Shown: positions 1-8,389 of the stretch, piece after piece | Position numbering within the stretch: the stretch's first letter is position 1 | Layout of the letters: each line of letters opens with the position of its first letter | Origin: Bacillota bacterium | GTDB lineage: Bacteria > Bacillota > Clostridia > Lachnospirales > Lachnospiraceae | Assembly: GCA_023411215.1 (NCBI GenBank) | Contig: JAEYOY010000031.1 | Location: 1 to 59,590 of the forward strand | DNA: 59,590 bases | Direction of reading: 5' to 3' | Notes under the pieces: model-generated | The model's database searches: none | Told to the model about the DNA's origin: nothing | The model's input: only the letters and a program-made list of their open reading frames with translations | Translations under genes and position numbers: made by a program

Positions 1-42
1 CTTTCCTTCGGTCATTCTGACCGGTTCACGTTTTTTTGCCAT
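1..42 (-). CDS. IS256-family transposase, N-terminal 14 codons (runs off the window)
   Basis: Minus-strand ATG at 42-40, preceded by a good AGGAGG site (about 51-57). The visible residues are MAKKREPVRMTEGK, which closely match the conserved amino terminus of IS256-family (mutator-type) transposases as I remember them. These are DDE enzymes that move the element by a copy-paste circle. Only the start is visible, so the catalytic residues and intactness cannot be judged. The family call rests on a short but characteristic N-terminus. Confidence 0.7.
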   Translation of the reverse strand, partial: MAKKREPVRMTEGK

Positions 43-126
43 AATAAAAGGCCTCCTATGATATTTTTATTTTATCATAGAAAGCCTTAGCGAAATACTT
101 ATTTACAGACTTTATTTCACAGTCTC
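1..126 (-). mobile_element. IS256-family insertion sequence, 5' end only
   Basis: The left edge of the window holds the first codons of an IS256-type transposase on the minus strand plus its upstream non-coding end. Read on the minus strand, the segment from about 126 down to 43 carries a probable terminal region (GAGACTGTGAAATAAAGTCT) and a GGAGG ribosome site. The exact outer boundary is inferred from where the interrupted integrase reading frame resumes (about position 124). The other end and any target duplication lie outside the window. Confidence 0.7.
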
Positions 127-267
127 ATCAGAAACTATCTAGGGCATTCCGATATTAAGACTACTTGGGGATATATCTTAGATAATCACAGAAAAGAAGA
201 AACAACCAAAATGATATTAAAATCGCTTGAAAATCTTAACGGACTCAAGCGGACTCAGGCTTCATAA
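124..267 (+). pseudogene. Tyrosine recombinase (phage/ICE integrase), C-terminal remnant
   Basis: An open plus-strand frame with no start codon runs from the IS edge to TAA at 265-267. It reads as the last ~47 residues of a tyrosine recombinase. It has the LGHSDIKTT box and the catalytic tyrosine five residues on (TTWGY), then a charged tail. Everything upstream, including the Arg/Lys/His box I residues, is missing because IS256-type DNA sits there. The fragment ends about 55 bases from the 3' end of a tRNA-Gly gene on the opposite strand. tRNA 3' ends are the usual attachment sites of such integrases, so this is probably a scar of a mobile element once integrated here. Confidence 0.8.
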
Positions 268-271
268 AGAA

Positions 272-315
272 AAAGATCCTGAGATAGCTTAAACATAAGC
301 ATTTCAGGATCTTTC
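272..315 (-). terminator. Rho-independent terminator downstream of tRNA-Gly
   Basis: Read on the minus strand, AAAGATCCTGA pairs with TCAGGATCTTT across a ~20-base loop, and the T-rich tail TTTTTCTTT follows. It lies just after the tRNA 3' end and would also block read-through from the convergent integrase remnant. Confidence 0.8.
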
Positions 316-320
316 TTATA

Positions 321-392
321 AGCGCGAGACGGGATTCGAACCCGCGACCCTCGCCTTGGCAAGGCGATACTCCACCACTGAGCCACTCGCGC
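321..392 (-). tRNA. tRNA-Gly (anticodon GCC)
   Basis: The minus strand folds into a cloverleaf: acceptor GCGCGAG/CTCGCGC, D arm GCTC...GAGT, anticodon stem TCGCC/GGCGA with loop TTGCCAA (anticodon GCC), and T arm with GGTTCGAATCC. The discriminator base is U, as in bacterial tRNA-Gly. The 3' CCA is not encoded and must be added after transcription. A strong terminator follows at once. The gene stands alone in this window and its 3' end faces the integrase remnant. Confidence 0.95.
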
Positions 393-520
393 ATTATGTC
401 TTTCGTGCTTGCTTGGTTTTCGTAAGCACATGACATAATATACTATAGATTTAATCGAATGTCAATACCTTTGAATGAAAATTTTTGAGTTTTTATTATA
501 ATTCATATTGTATGTGAAAT

Positions 521-1285
521 TTAACCAATTGTAATGGTGCAGACATATTCGTTATTCTGAAATTGTCGAGTTAGCAATGCATCCGACTTGCTTAAGGTTA
601 CATCTACCCATAATTCCTCAGCGGTGAGCAGGAGATTAGCCATCATGATTCCCATGTCAATCATTTTGTTATACTCCAGTACCTTTGCGACAAAGAGGTT
701 CTTTTTAGCGAATACATGAATACGGTTCTTGTATACGACGAAGCGCCAGGGTTGACTATTGAAAGCAGAAGGAGCGAGTCGGGCAGCAGCCAATACCTGT
801 TTGATGTCTGGTGTTACCTCCTCCTTATAGACGATGATCTCATCCTCAGGGAGACGCTTTGCCTTGGAGCTTTCTCTTGTCAGCTTTGAATTAGTTTTAC
901 CAAAGGCTAAGGCAACCACATATTCATATTTCATTGTTGCTTTCAGACCGTTTCCCGGATATGCTACAAGGAAACAGGTACCAAGCCCTTTGGAGGTTAG
1001 ATACAGATTGATCTGTTGCATCAGATAACCGGCATTTAACATGTAATCCTCCTTTTCTTCCGAGGAAATACACAGGTAATAAGGAGCATTTACATTGAAA
1101 GGGCCGTAAAAGCCCTGCTTTGCTTCGATATTACTAACTAATTTAAACTCTACTGCTATGCCGCTGATCAGCATAGGAAGCTTATCCGCATAATCAAGCA
1201 GATCTGCAATGATTTCCCAGTCCAGCTTTTCTTGTTTAAAGTGCCGGACGGATCTTCTGGAGAATATAGCTTCAAATGAATTCAT
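521..1285 (-). CDS. Nitroreductase-family protein (TM1586-type)
   Basis: A 254-residue protein beginning MNSFEAIFSRRSVRHF, the typical nitroreductase N-terminus whose RRSVR contacts the FMN phosphate. A second half carries AARLAPSAFNSQPWRF, which again looks like an FMN/dimer motif. The length and internal duplication-like layout fit the 'putative TM nitroreductase' (TM1586) family rather than classic NfsB. It probably binds FMN and reduces nitro or quinone compounds; the substrate is unknown. Its start lies 20 bases downstream of the AraC stop on the same strand, so the two are probably cotranscribed and the regulator may control it. Confidence 0.8.
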   Translation of the reverse strand: MNSFEAIFSRRSVRHFKQEKLDWEIIADLLDYADKLPMLISGIAVEFKLVSNIEAKQGFYGPFNVNAPYYLCISSEEKEDYMLNAGYLMQQINLYLTSKGLGTCFLVAYPGNGLKATMKYEYVVALAFGKTNSKLTRESSKAKRLPEDEIIVYKEEVTPDIKQVLAAARLAPSAFNSQPWRFVVYKNRIHVFAKKNLFVAKVLEYNKMIDMGIMMANLLLTAEELWVDVTLSKSDALLTRQFQNNEYVCTITIG

Positions 1286-1305
1286 CTTATCGATAACCCT
1301 CTTCC

Positions 1306-2175
1306 TTACTCGCTGGCAGCATTTTTACGCATAGCTCTCTTCTTATAATAAAGAGGAGAGATTCCGTAATATTTCTTGAATAGCTTGCTGAAATGATACA
1401 CATCATCATAGCCGACCTGGTTGGCAATGTTCTTTATACTGCCACTGTCGGAATTCAGCAGGATATCCCTTGCTTTCTCCAAGCGGATCTTAATTAAATA
1501 GTTTATAGGTGACTCACCTGTCTCTTCCTTAAATATCTTAGAAATATAAACAGGACTCAAGTACATATTATGTGCAATCTGTTCCAATGATATCTTGTGT
1601 TCATAATTTTCGTACAGATAATTTATTATGCGGTTTACAGCATAACTCTTGTTATAGGATTCGAAATTACAACCCTTTTGATCGCACGTATCAATATGAG
1701 CTATTTCCCGCATGACCAATAGCAGCATCTGCATCAGGTGTGTCTTGAGCATAAAATATCTTCCAACCTGGTTGCTTTCTCTCTCGGCAATCATTGCATA
1801 GCAATGCATGGAGATTTCCTGTTTTAACTCGGCAGCGGTATGTAGGACGCAACCACCCTCTGATAACTCGATTGAGTTCGGAGCCATATTCTTAAAATGG
1901 AAATCAGTGAAGCCGGAGATGAACTCTATGGTAGGTTCCTTAGGATTTGTAATGATATGGGAATGCTTTACTCCGGGATTACAGATGAGAAGGTCACCTG
2001 CCTCAACATTGTATTCCTTCCCTTCAACCAGATATTTCCCTTTCCCCGATAATATAAAAGCAAGTTCCGTGAAGTCATGGTCATGATATATTCCTTCATT
2101 TACCATCTTAACCTTCGATACATAAAAAACAGTCGGATTAAAATCATTATAGGTTAAATCATAATCACAAGCCAT
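1306..2175 (-). CDS. AraC-family transcriptional regulator with N-terminal cupin
   Basis: 289 residues. The N-terminal ~150 residues look like a cupin sensing domain (HDHDFTELAFILSGKG, GDLLICNPGVKHSH). The C-terminal ~100 residues hold two helix-turn-helix motifs, including ISLEQIAHNMYLSPVYISKI and the signature IANQVGYDDVYHFSKLFKK. The start is supported by GGAGG five bases upstream. It is the first gene of a probable two-gene minus-strand unit with the nitroreductase and is divergent from the ABC exporter genes across a 436-base gap, so it may regulate either side. The ligand is not predictable; cupin AraC proteins often sense sugars. Confidence 0.9.
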   Translation of the reverse strand: MACDYDLTYNDFNPTVFYVSKVKMVNEGIYHDHDFTELAFILSGKGKYLVEGKEYNVEAGDLLICNPGVKHSHIITNPKEPTIEFISGFTDFHFKNMAPNSIELSEGGCVLHTAAELKQEISMHCYAMIAERESNQVGRYFMLKTHLMQMLLLVMREIAHIDTCDQKGCNFESYNKSYAVNRIINYLYENYEHKISLEQIAHNMYLSPVYISKIFKEETGESPINYLIKIRLEKARDILLNSDSGSIKNIANQVGYDDVYHFSKLFKKYYGISPLYYKKRAMRKNAASE

Positions 2176-2611
2176 ATAGCCTCCATTAACATTAGTAAAA
2201 ACGATAAGTATGTTTAACCGATTCTATCAGGTCGGACATAATAGTGATATTATAACATTAGTTTTCCAAATAGGTAAATGACTATTTTAAAAATATTAAT
2301 CTTTTAGGCATATGATATATTTGAATTCTAAATATAAGTATAACCGAATATCGGTACATAACAGATCATTAATCAAAATAGAATATTTTTTAACAAAAAT
2401 CCATATTGATTTTAATTTTTCAAAGAATTATAGTATCGTTATCTCATTAAATATTGTATCACTTAGCAAAGAAGAAATACAATGCCGATTATAATAAATT
2501 ACATGAATAACAGAGTAATAACCATTTTTTTTGCCCGGAAATAGGATATAATCGAATATTAGTGAGAATGAAATACGGAAACTTGTTCTACTAACGAGGA
2601 GGAAAATATTT
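2176..2611. other. Divergent intergenic region, AraC / ABC exporter
   Basis: 436 very AT-rich bases between divergent genes. A TATAAT box at 2547-2552 with a poor -35 could start the exporter operon, whose ribosome site GAGGAGG sits just before 2612. An open frame at 2312-2494 has no ribosome site and low-complexity AT-driven codons, so I do not call it a gene. No clear operator repeat was seen. Confidence 0.5.
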
Positions 2612-4402
2612 ATGACAGCGATGCAGTGGTTCTTTTCTTTTCTAAAGAAATACCGGGCTAAATTAGTGTTTGCTATGATATTGGTCACAATTACTTGCAT
2701 GATGGCAATTGTTAATCCACATATCTCAGGCATCATTGTGGACGACATTATTAAAGGGGGAAATCGTAAGATACTGCCACTCATGATGATAATCATGATA
2801 GTGACCAACCTGATGCGAGCGGTATTAAAATATTGGTTCCTTGTAATATTTGAAAAATCCTCACAGGATATGTTATATACAATGCGCGAATATGTCTACC
2901 GTAACTTGCTTGCACAGGACTTTAGCTTCTATAATAAGAACCGGACCGGTGATCTAATGTCCCGACAGACTGGTGATATGGATGCGATACGCCATTTTGT
3001 GGCTTATGTTATCTATGGTGTTTACGAAAATGTGCTACTTTTTATAATAGCTCTGATTATGATCTTTGTGGTGGATTGGCGCATGGCGCTATGCATGATT
3101 GCAGTTCTTCCGCTAACGGCTGTCACAACAGCGAAGCAGCTGAAGTCAGTGAAACCGGCCTTTCATAATATCCGTCAACATTTCTCCAGTCTGAACACCT
3201 TAGTTCAAGAAAATGTTAGCGGTAACCGTGTGGTGAAAGCCTTTGCGAAGGAAGATTTTGAAATAGAAAAATTTAATAAGGAGAATGATGGATATCGGGA
3301 AGCAGAATTAGGAGCCGCAGCGATATGGAAGCGATATGTACCAATTTTCGAATTCCTGGCAAATGTCCTGTCCATCATTCTATACCTGGTTGGTGGTATC
3401 ATGGTTGTTAAGGGATATATGTCCATAGGCAAGCTGGTTACCGTAAGCGGTTATTTATGGATGCTAAATATGCCTCTACGTCAGGCAGGCTGGTTAGCAA
3501 ATGATTATCAGAGATTTGTGACCTCCGTTGAGAAAATCTATAATACAGTAATGATTGAGCCTACGATTAGAGAACCGGAGCATGCCGTAACAAAGGAGCG
3601 TTTCCGCGGAGATATCGTATTCGATCATGTAAGCTATCGTGCCGATGATGAAGTGATACTTCGAGATATTAACTTCCATATAAAGCCGGGGCAGACGGTA
3701 GGAATCATCGGTGCGACCGGCTCCGGCAAATCAACCCTCATGAACCTGTTATGCCGATTCTATGATGTGACAGAGGGGGAGATCAAGATCGATGGTATTA
3801 ATCTGAAGGATATAGATCTATTCTCTCTTCGTGATAATATCGGTATGGCGATGCAGGATGTCTTCCTATTCTCTGATACCATAGAGGGGAATATTGCTTA
3901 TGGAAGACCGAATTGTAGCTTCGAAGAGGTAGAAGCAGTCGCGAAGGTTGCCAATGCCCATAACTTTATTCTTCAGATGCCAAGCGGCTACGATACAATA
4001 GTCGGGGAACGAGGGGTAGGCCTCTCTGGAGGACAGAAGCAGAGAATCTCGCTTGCAAGAGCTTTGCTTAAGAATCCTTCAATCATCATTCTGGACGACA
4101 CAACCTCAGCGGTTGATATGGAGACAGAATCCCAGATACAGAATGAACTGGGTTCCTTACATATGAATCACAATGTATTCATTATCGCGCACCGCATTTC
4201 TTCTATTAAAGATGCAGATCAGATATTGGTAGTGGATGACGGACGAATCATCGAATCAGGTACCCATGATGAGCTCTTACAGAAGAGGAGCTATTACTAT
4301 ACCGTATTTCATCATCAATATGGGGATTTTGATGCTATTACGCAGGGGAGACGATCCTACAGTCAGAATGAATGGTTGAAAGGGGGAAATAAGGTTGGCT
4401 AG
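2612..4402 (+). CDS. ABC exporter half-transporter, subunit with degenerate catalytic site (BmrC/LmrC-like)
   Basis: 596 residues: a six-helix exporter membrane domain (residues ~15-310) followed by a nucleotide-binding domain. Walker A is GATGSGKST (~366), the signature is canonical LSGGQ (~470), Walker B ends ILDDTTS (~493), and the H-loop is AHRISS. The catalytic glutamate after Walker B is replaced by aspartate, the usual mark of the degenerate site in heterodimeric exporters. It overlaps the next half-transporter by 8 bases, so the pair is translationally coupled and probably forms one heterodimer that pumps drugs or lipids out of the cell. The start has a strong GAGGAGG site. Confidence 0.9.
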   Translation: MTAMQWFFSFLKKYRAKLVFAMILVTITCMMAIVNPHISGIIVDDIIKGGNRKILPLMMIIMIVTNLMRAVLKYWFLVIFEKSSQDMLYTMREYVYRNLLAQDFSFYNKNRTGDLMSRQTGDMDAIRHFVAYVIYGVYENVLLFIIALIMIFVVDWRMALCMIAVLPLTAVTTAKQLKSVKPAFHNIRQHFSSLNTLVQENVSGNRVVKAFAKEDFEIEKFNKENDGYREAELGAAAIWKRYVPIFEFLANVLSIILYLVGGIMVVKGYMSIGKLVTVSGYLWMLNMPLRQAGWLANDYQRFVTSVEKIYNTVMIEPTIREPEHAVTKERFRGDIVFDHVSYRADDEVILRDINFHIKPGQTVGIIGATGSGKSTLMNLLCRFYDVTEGEIKIDGINLKDIDLFSLRDNIGMAMQDVFLFSDTIEGNIAYGRPNCSFEEVEAVAKVANAHNFILQMPSGYDTIVGERGVGLSGGQKQRISLARALLKNPSIIILDDTTSAVDMETESQIQNELGSLHMNHNVFIIAHRISSIKDADQILVVDDGRIIESGTHDELLQKRSYYYTVFHHQYGDFDAITQGRRSYSQNEWLKGGNKVG

Positions 4403-6194
4403 AAATAAGTATGATATCGATGAGACATTACAAACCGAATTTAACTTTTCCCATCTGAAACGTCTGGCAACTTACATAAGACCTTACCGTAAGGATATGA
4501 TTTTTACGATATTTCTGATGACGGTGTCATCGGCACTTGGTATGCTGACCCCGATTTTTTTAATGCAGATTATGGATGATTTTATCCCTAATAATAATAT
4601 CACCGGAATTGTCGTTGTCAGCCTGATCCTTCTTGTAATTTACTTTATTACTTCGGTAATAATCCGGGCAAGGATCACAATAACCTCAAGACTTGGACAA
4701 AATATCATCCATACGATACGTAGTGATATATTCCGACATTTGCAGGAGCTGCCCTTCTCCTATTATGATGATAAGCCTCACGGTAAGATACAGGTAAGAG
4801 TAGTTAACTATGTCAACAGCTTAAGTGACCTCTTATCCAATGGTATCGTGAATACAATCACGGATCTTTTCAGCCTATTCTTTATTGTAGGCTGTATGCT
4901 CTATATTAATGTACGGCTTACCCTTATCTGCCTATGTGGACTCCCTCTTCTGATGGCAATTATCTTCATAATCAAGAAGAAGCAGAGGGTGGCATGGCAG
5001 CAATCCAGTAATAAATCCTCTAATCTCAATGCCTATATTGCGGAAAGCATTAACGGTATACGTGTTACACAGAGCTTCACGAGAGAGCAGGAGAATATAA
5101 AGATCTTTAATACCTTAAGTAATGATTATAGAAATGCCTGGATGCGTGCGGTTAAGCTGAATTTCCTTCTTTGGCCTGCTATCCAGAATATAGCAACCTG
5201 GACCAATGTAGCTGTCTATGTACTCGGTATTGCATGGATGGATAATGGAGTCAAAGGCATCACAATTGGAGCCTTAATTGCCATGACAAGCTATGTTGGC
5301 AGGTTCTGGGCGCCGGTGAATACCCTGGCGAGCTTCTATAATTCCATTCTGACTGCAGTATCCTATCTTGAGAGAATCTTTGAGACCATCGACGAGCCGG
5401 TTATTGTAAAGGACCTTGCAGATGCTTATCCTATGCCGCAGGTCAAAGGTGAGGTCGAGTTCAAGGATGTAACCTTTAGCTATGAGGATGGAGTTAAGAT
5501 ACTGAACGGGATCAGCTTTAAGGCAAATGTCGGTGATACCTTTGCAATTGTAGGACCCACCGGTGCAGGAAAGACAACGATCATTAACCTGATCAGCCGC
5601 TTCTATAATCTGGACTCCGGACTGATCACAATCGACGGGACGGACATCAGCAAGGTAACAATCAAGTCACTGCGTCAGCAGATGGGTGTTATGCTTCAGG
5701 ATAGCTTTATCTTCTCTGGCACGATCATGGATAACATCCGTTATGGTAATATGGAGGCGACGGATGAGCAGGTAATCGAGGCGGCGAAGTCTGTACGCGC
5801 TCATGATTTCATCATAAATCTGGAGAATGGTTATGACACTCAGGTTAATGAGAGGGGAACCAGACTCTCTGTAGGTCAGAGACAGTTAATCAGCTTTACG
5901 AGAGCCCTGCTTGCAGATCCAAAGATATTGATTCTGGATGAAGCTACCTCCAGTATTGATACCGAGACGGAGATATTATTGCAGGAGGGGTTAAGTAAGC
6001 TTCTTGCGAACCGTACCTCCTTCATCATTGCCCACCGTTTATCCACCATCAAGAATTCCTCCTGCATCATGTATGTGGACGGCGGGTTAATTCAGGAGAT
6101 GGGAACTCATGAGGAGCTCCTGGCGAAGAAAGGGGCTTACAGTGAACTATATCTATCCCAGTACAAATTCTTAGAGAAGGAACTGGCGGTATAG
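4395..6194 (+). CDS. ABC exporter half-transporter, catalytic subunit (BmrD/LmrD-like)
   Basis: 599 residues, starting at a TTG preceded by AAGGGGG and overlapping the upstream partner. It has the exporter membrane domain then an ATPase domain: Walker A GPTGAGKTT (~384), Walker B ILILDEATSS with intact catalytic Glu (~513), and AHRLST H-loop. Its signature motif is changed to LSVGQ (~490). In the heterodimer this LSVGQ faces the Asp-containing site of the partner, making one dead and one live ATP site, the known BmrCD/TM287-288 arrangement. Substrate unknown; family members export drugs. A strong terminator follows at 6299. Confidence 0.9.
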   Translation: MARNKYDIDETLQTEFNFSHLKRLATYIRPYRKDMIFTIFLMTVSSALGMLTPIFLMQIMDDFIPNNNITGIVVVSLILLVIYFITSVIIRARITITSRLGQNIIHTIRSDIFRHLQELPFSYYDDKPHGKIQVRVVNYVNSLSDLLSNGIVNTITDLFSLFFIVGCMLYINVRLTLICLCGLPLLMAIIFIIKKKQRVAWQQSSNKSSNLNAYIAESINGIRVTQSFTREQENIKIFNTLSNDYRNAWMRAVKLNFLLWPAIQNIATWTNVAVYVLGIAWMDNGVKGITIGALIAMTSYVGRFWAPVNTLASFYNSILTAVSYLERIFETIDEPVIVKDLADAYPMPQVKGEVEFKDVTFSYEDGVKILNGISFKANVGDTFAIVGPTGAGKTTIINLISRFYNLDSGLITIDGTDISKVTIKSLRQQMGVMLQDSFIFSGTIMDNIRYGNMEATDEQVIEAAKSVRAHDFIINLENGYDTQVNERGTRLSVGQRQLISFTRALLADPKILILDEATSSIDTETEILLQEGLSKLLANRTSFIIAHRLSTIKNSSCIMYVDGGLIQEMGTHEELLAKKGAYSELYLSQYKFLEKELAV

Positions 6195-6223
6195 TGTGAA
6201 TTATTGAAAAGCATAATTCACAC
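6194..6223 (+). repeat. Perfect hairpin at the end of the exporter operon
   Basis: GTGTGAATTAT and ATAATTCACAC form a perfect 11-bp stem around an 8-base loop, starting at the stop codon of the second exporter gene. There is no T-run, so it is unlikely to terminate alone. It may protect the mRNA 3' end or belong to a repeat. Confidence 0.7.
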
Positions 6224-6225
6224 TC

Positions 6226-6284
6226 CATGGTTTGTGCCTGCATAATCCAAAGTGTAAAAGACACACTCGGCACAAACTACCATG
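6226..6284 (+). repeat. Small dispersed inverted repeat, copy 1
   Basis: Outer arms CATGGTTTGTGCC and GGCACAAACTACCATG enclose an inner AGTGT...ACACT hairpin (6251-6267). A similar arrangement occurs at 39706-39752 after fabF: outer TTTGTRCC / GGYACAAA arms and an inner AAAGT...CACACT pair. The two copies share sequence as well as shape, so this is a dispersed element rather than a chance palindrome. Confidence 0.6.
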
Positions 6285-6298
6285 AAGAACGATACAGA

Positions 6299-6342
6299 GG
6301 CCGGTATCTGCTTGCAAGTGGAAGCAGATACCGGCCTTCCTT
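6299..6342 (+). terminator. Terminator of the ABC exporter operon
   Basis: GGCCGGTATCTGCTT pairs perfectly with AAGCAGATACCGGCC (15 bp, 8-base loop), followed by TTCCTTG. Stem strength is very high; the T tract is short. Confidence 0.85.
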
Positions 6343-6665
6343 GTCCCCACGGTATAATATGCGAAAGCCCTTGTAGGTAGGAAGATACCCAGGTAGATCT
6401 TTGATCCGAGACTAAATAGGAAATAGAAATTGGGATAAAATAGGCTGTTGATACCTTTTTATAAATAAGATAGAATAATAAGATATCCATCAATTTATTC
6501 GCGACTCAACTTATTAATCGCACCACGCTCTCGTCCCAATGAGTCATGTAGTGATGGCACCTATACAGTTACTCAACGAGTTATATTCTGCATCATGTTT
6601 ATACAGAGGTGCAGATGCAAATGACGATTATAAGTTATTAATCTTTTTATATGAGGAGAAGTAAC
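6342..6665. other. Intergenic region before mutY
   Basis: About 320 bases with no convincing ORF. A GGTATAATATG stretch at ~6351-6361 resembles a -10 box but has no matched start site. MutY's ribosome site GAGGAGA lies at 6653-6659. Nothing else recognised. Confidence 0.4.
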
Positions 6666-7736
6666 ATGACATATGATTATAAGGAGGTTGTACCCTATTT
6701 GCTACACTGGTTTGACTACAATGCCAGAATTTTGGCTTGGAGGGAGAACCCGAAGCCATATTATGTCTGGGTATCGGAGATTATGCTCCAACAGACAAGG
6801 GTAGAAGCAGTGAAGGCTTACTTTGACCGGTTCACTCAGGCATTGCCTGATATAAAGAGTCTTGCTGAAGCCCCGGAGGAGAAGCTATTAAAGCTCTGGG
6901 AGGGCCTTGGGTATTACAGCCGGGTTCGTAATCTGCAGAAAGCAGCGATTATTATCATGAAGGAATATAACGGGCAGATGCCGGAAAGCTATGAGACGCT
7001 GCTGACCTTGCCCGGAATTGGGGAGTATACAGCAGGTGCAATTGCCTCCATAGCTTATGGGAAACCGGTTCCCGCAGTGGATGGGAACGTCCTTCGAGTT
7101 ATGAAGCGGATTGCGGGAAGCTATGATGATATCACAAAGACAGCAGTGAAAAAGGAGCTGTGGAAGGATATTATAGCTATCATACCTAAGGAGCGTCCGG
7201 GTGATTTCAATCAGGCTCTGATGGAACTGGGAGCCATGGTCTGTCTTCCGAACGGTAAGCCGCTTTGTGATAAATGCCCTGTTATGCATCTATGCAAGGC
7301 ATATCGTGAAGATATTGTGATGCAACTGCCCGTAAAGCCTGCGAAGAAGGAACGGCGTAAGGAAGAACGAACCATTCTACTACTAGAATTTCAAAACCGT
7401 TATGCAATCAAAAAGAGAATGGCAAAGGGCTTGCTGGCAGGTCTGTGGGAGCTTCCGGGAGTTGAGAACAAGTTAAATCAAGAGGAACTGCTAAAGATTT
7501 TGTCAAATTTGAGAATTGTTCCGGAGGAGATTAAACAACTGAAGGATGCTAAGCATATTTTCTCCCATGTTGAATGGAACATGTCCTGTTATCATATCCA
7601 GCTGAAGGAGCATCCGAAAGAGTACTCGAAGGAGAATTCTATTGTTTGGGCAGATACATCGGAATTAATCGATATTTATAGTATACCGAGCGCATTTTTG
7701 GCATTTACCAAAGACATTAAGAAGAAGAAAAAATAG
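6666..7736 (+). CDS. mutY: A/G-specific adenine DNA glycosylase MutY
   Basis: About 356 residues. MutY removes adenine mispaired with 8-oxoguanine in base excision repair. Visible are the helix with the catalytic Glu (MLQQTRVEAV), the helix-hairpin-helix LPGIGEYTAGAIASIA followed by the catalytic Asp (AVDGNVLR), four cysteines of the [4Fe-4S] loop (C-x7-C-x2-C-x5-C, residues ~199-216), and a C-terminal NUDIX-like 8-oxoG recognition domain. The ATG at 6666 is chosen over one five codons upstream because GAGGAGA lies 6-7 bases before it. It appears monocistronic. Confidence 0.93.
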   Translation: MTYDYKEVVPYLLHWFDYNARILAWRENPKPYYVWVSEIMLQQTRVEAVKAYFDRFTQALPDIKSLAEAPEEKLLKLWEGLGYYSRVRNLQKAAIIIMKEYNGQMPESYETLLTLPGIGEYTAGAIASIAYGKPVPAVDGNVLRVMKRIAGSYDDITKTAVKKELWKDIIAIIPKERPGDFNQALMELGAMVCLPNGKPLCDKCPVMHLCKAYREDIVMQLPVKPAKKERRKEERTILLLEFQNRYAIKKRMAKGLLAGLWELPGVENKLNQEELLKILSNLRIVPEEIKQLKDAKHIFSHVEWNMSCYHIQLKEHPKEYSKENSIVWADTSELIDIYSIPSAFLAFTKDIKKKKK

Positions 7737-7822
7737 AATATTTTGCAAATTATCATTGTAATATAGGACAAATGTGCTATGATAATAAGGGAATTTATTT
7801 GATGTGAGTTGGAGTGTGAATT

Positions 7823-8389
7823 ATGAAAAAGAGCTTAATTTTGATTATTATAATTACTTTATTAACGATGACGGGTTGCGGAGATAAGGAGGAATTTGCA
7901 AGCTTTATACCGACACCCACTCCCGAGTCAGAGGATAGCGATGATGGGGATGCAGTAACAGAGGATCTAACGGAGGATGCAGATGATAACAGTTCTGAGA
8001 CTTCGGTTGAAGGTACGCCAAATCCCAAGCCTTTGCATGTGGGACAGACAACTACCATGTATGTGAAGCTGGATAAGTACGATGCTATTTTGAACGTAAG
8101 AGGTACACCTTCGAAAGACGGTGATATAGTAGGCTTTCTCGTACATACAGAGAAGATAGAGGTTATTGATATTGTGGACGGATGGGCGAGCTTTGCACAG
8201 GGTGGAGAGATTCACTATGTCAGTGCAGATTTCTTGGTGAAAGAGCGACCGGATTACATCGAACCACCGAAACCGTCACAGGTGCCTACTAAGAAACCTA
8301 CACCGACGAATAAACCTGCTCAGGAGAATACTCCGGCTCAAGATACATCACCGGAGGCAGATACGGATGAAGCACCTCCAGAGATATAG
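7823..8389 (+). CDS. Lipoprotein with SH3-like domain and Pro/Thr-rich tail
   Basis: 188 residues. An N-terminal hydrophobic signal ends in a lipobox TMTGC, so Cys19 should be lipid-modified and the protein anchored outside the membrane. An acidic Ser/Asp/Glu linker follows, then a bacterial SH3-like module (about residues 72-135; ILNVRGTPSKDGDIVGFL, GWASF), then a low-complexity Pro/Thr/Lys tail. SH3b domains often bind peptidoglycan. The last 52 bases overlap the end of the convergent LysR gene. Function unknown beyond envelope association. Confidence 0.75.
   Translation: MKKSLILIIIITLLTMTGCGDKEEFASFIPTPTPESEDSDDGDAVTEDLTEDADDNSSETSVEGTPNPKPLHVGQTTTMYVKLDKYDAILNVRGTPSKDGDIVGFLVHTEKIEVIDIVDGWASFAQGGEIHYVSADFLVKERPDYIEPPKPSQVPTKKPTPTNKPAQENTPAQDTSPEADTDEAPPEI

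Noticed and set aside
321..392. Possible tRNA-Ala reading of the tRNA gene
   Set aside because: On a first pass the loop seemed to give GGC; careful reverse complement gives TTGCCAA, anticodon GCC, with a glycine-type acceptor and U discriminator.
2312..2494. 60-codon plus-strand ORF in the AraC-exporter gap
   Set aside because: No ribosome site, AT-driven amino acid content, overlaps presumed promoter DNA.
6218..6493. Minus-strand ORFs after the ABC exporter
   Set aside because: They run through hairpins and the terminator and lack ribosome sites.
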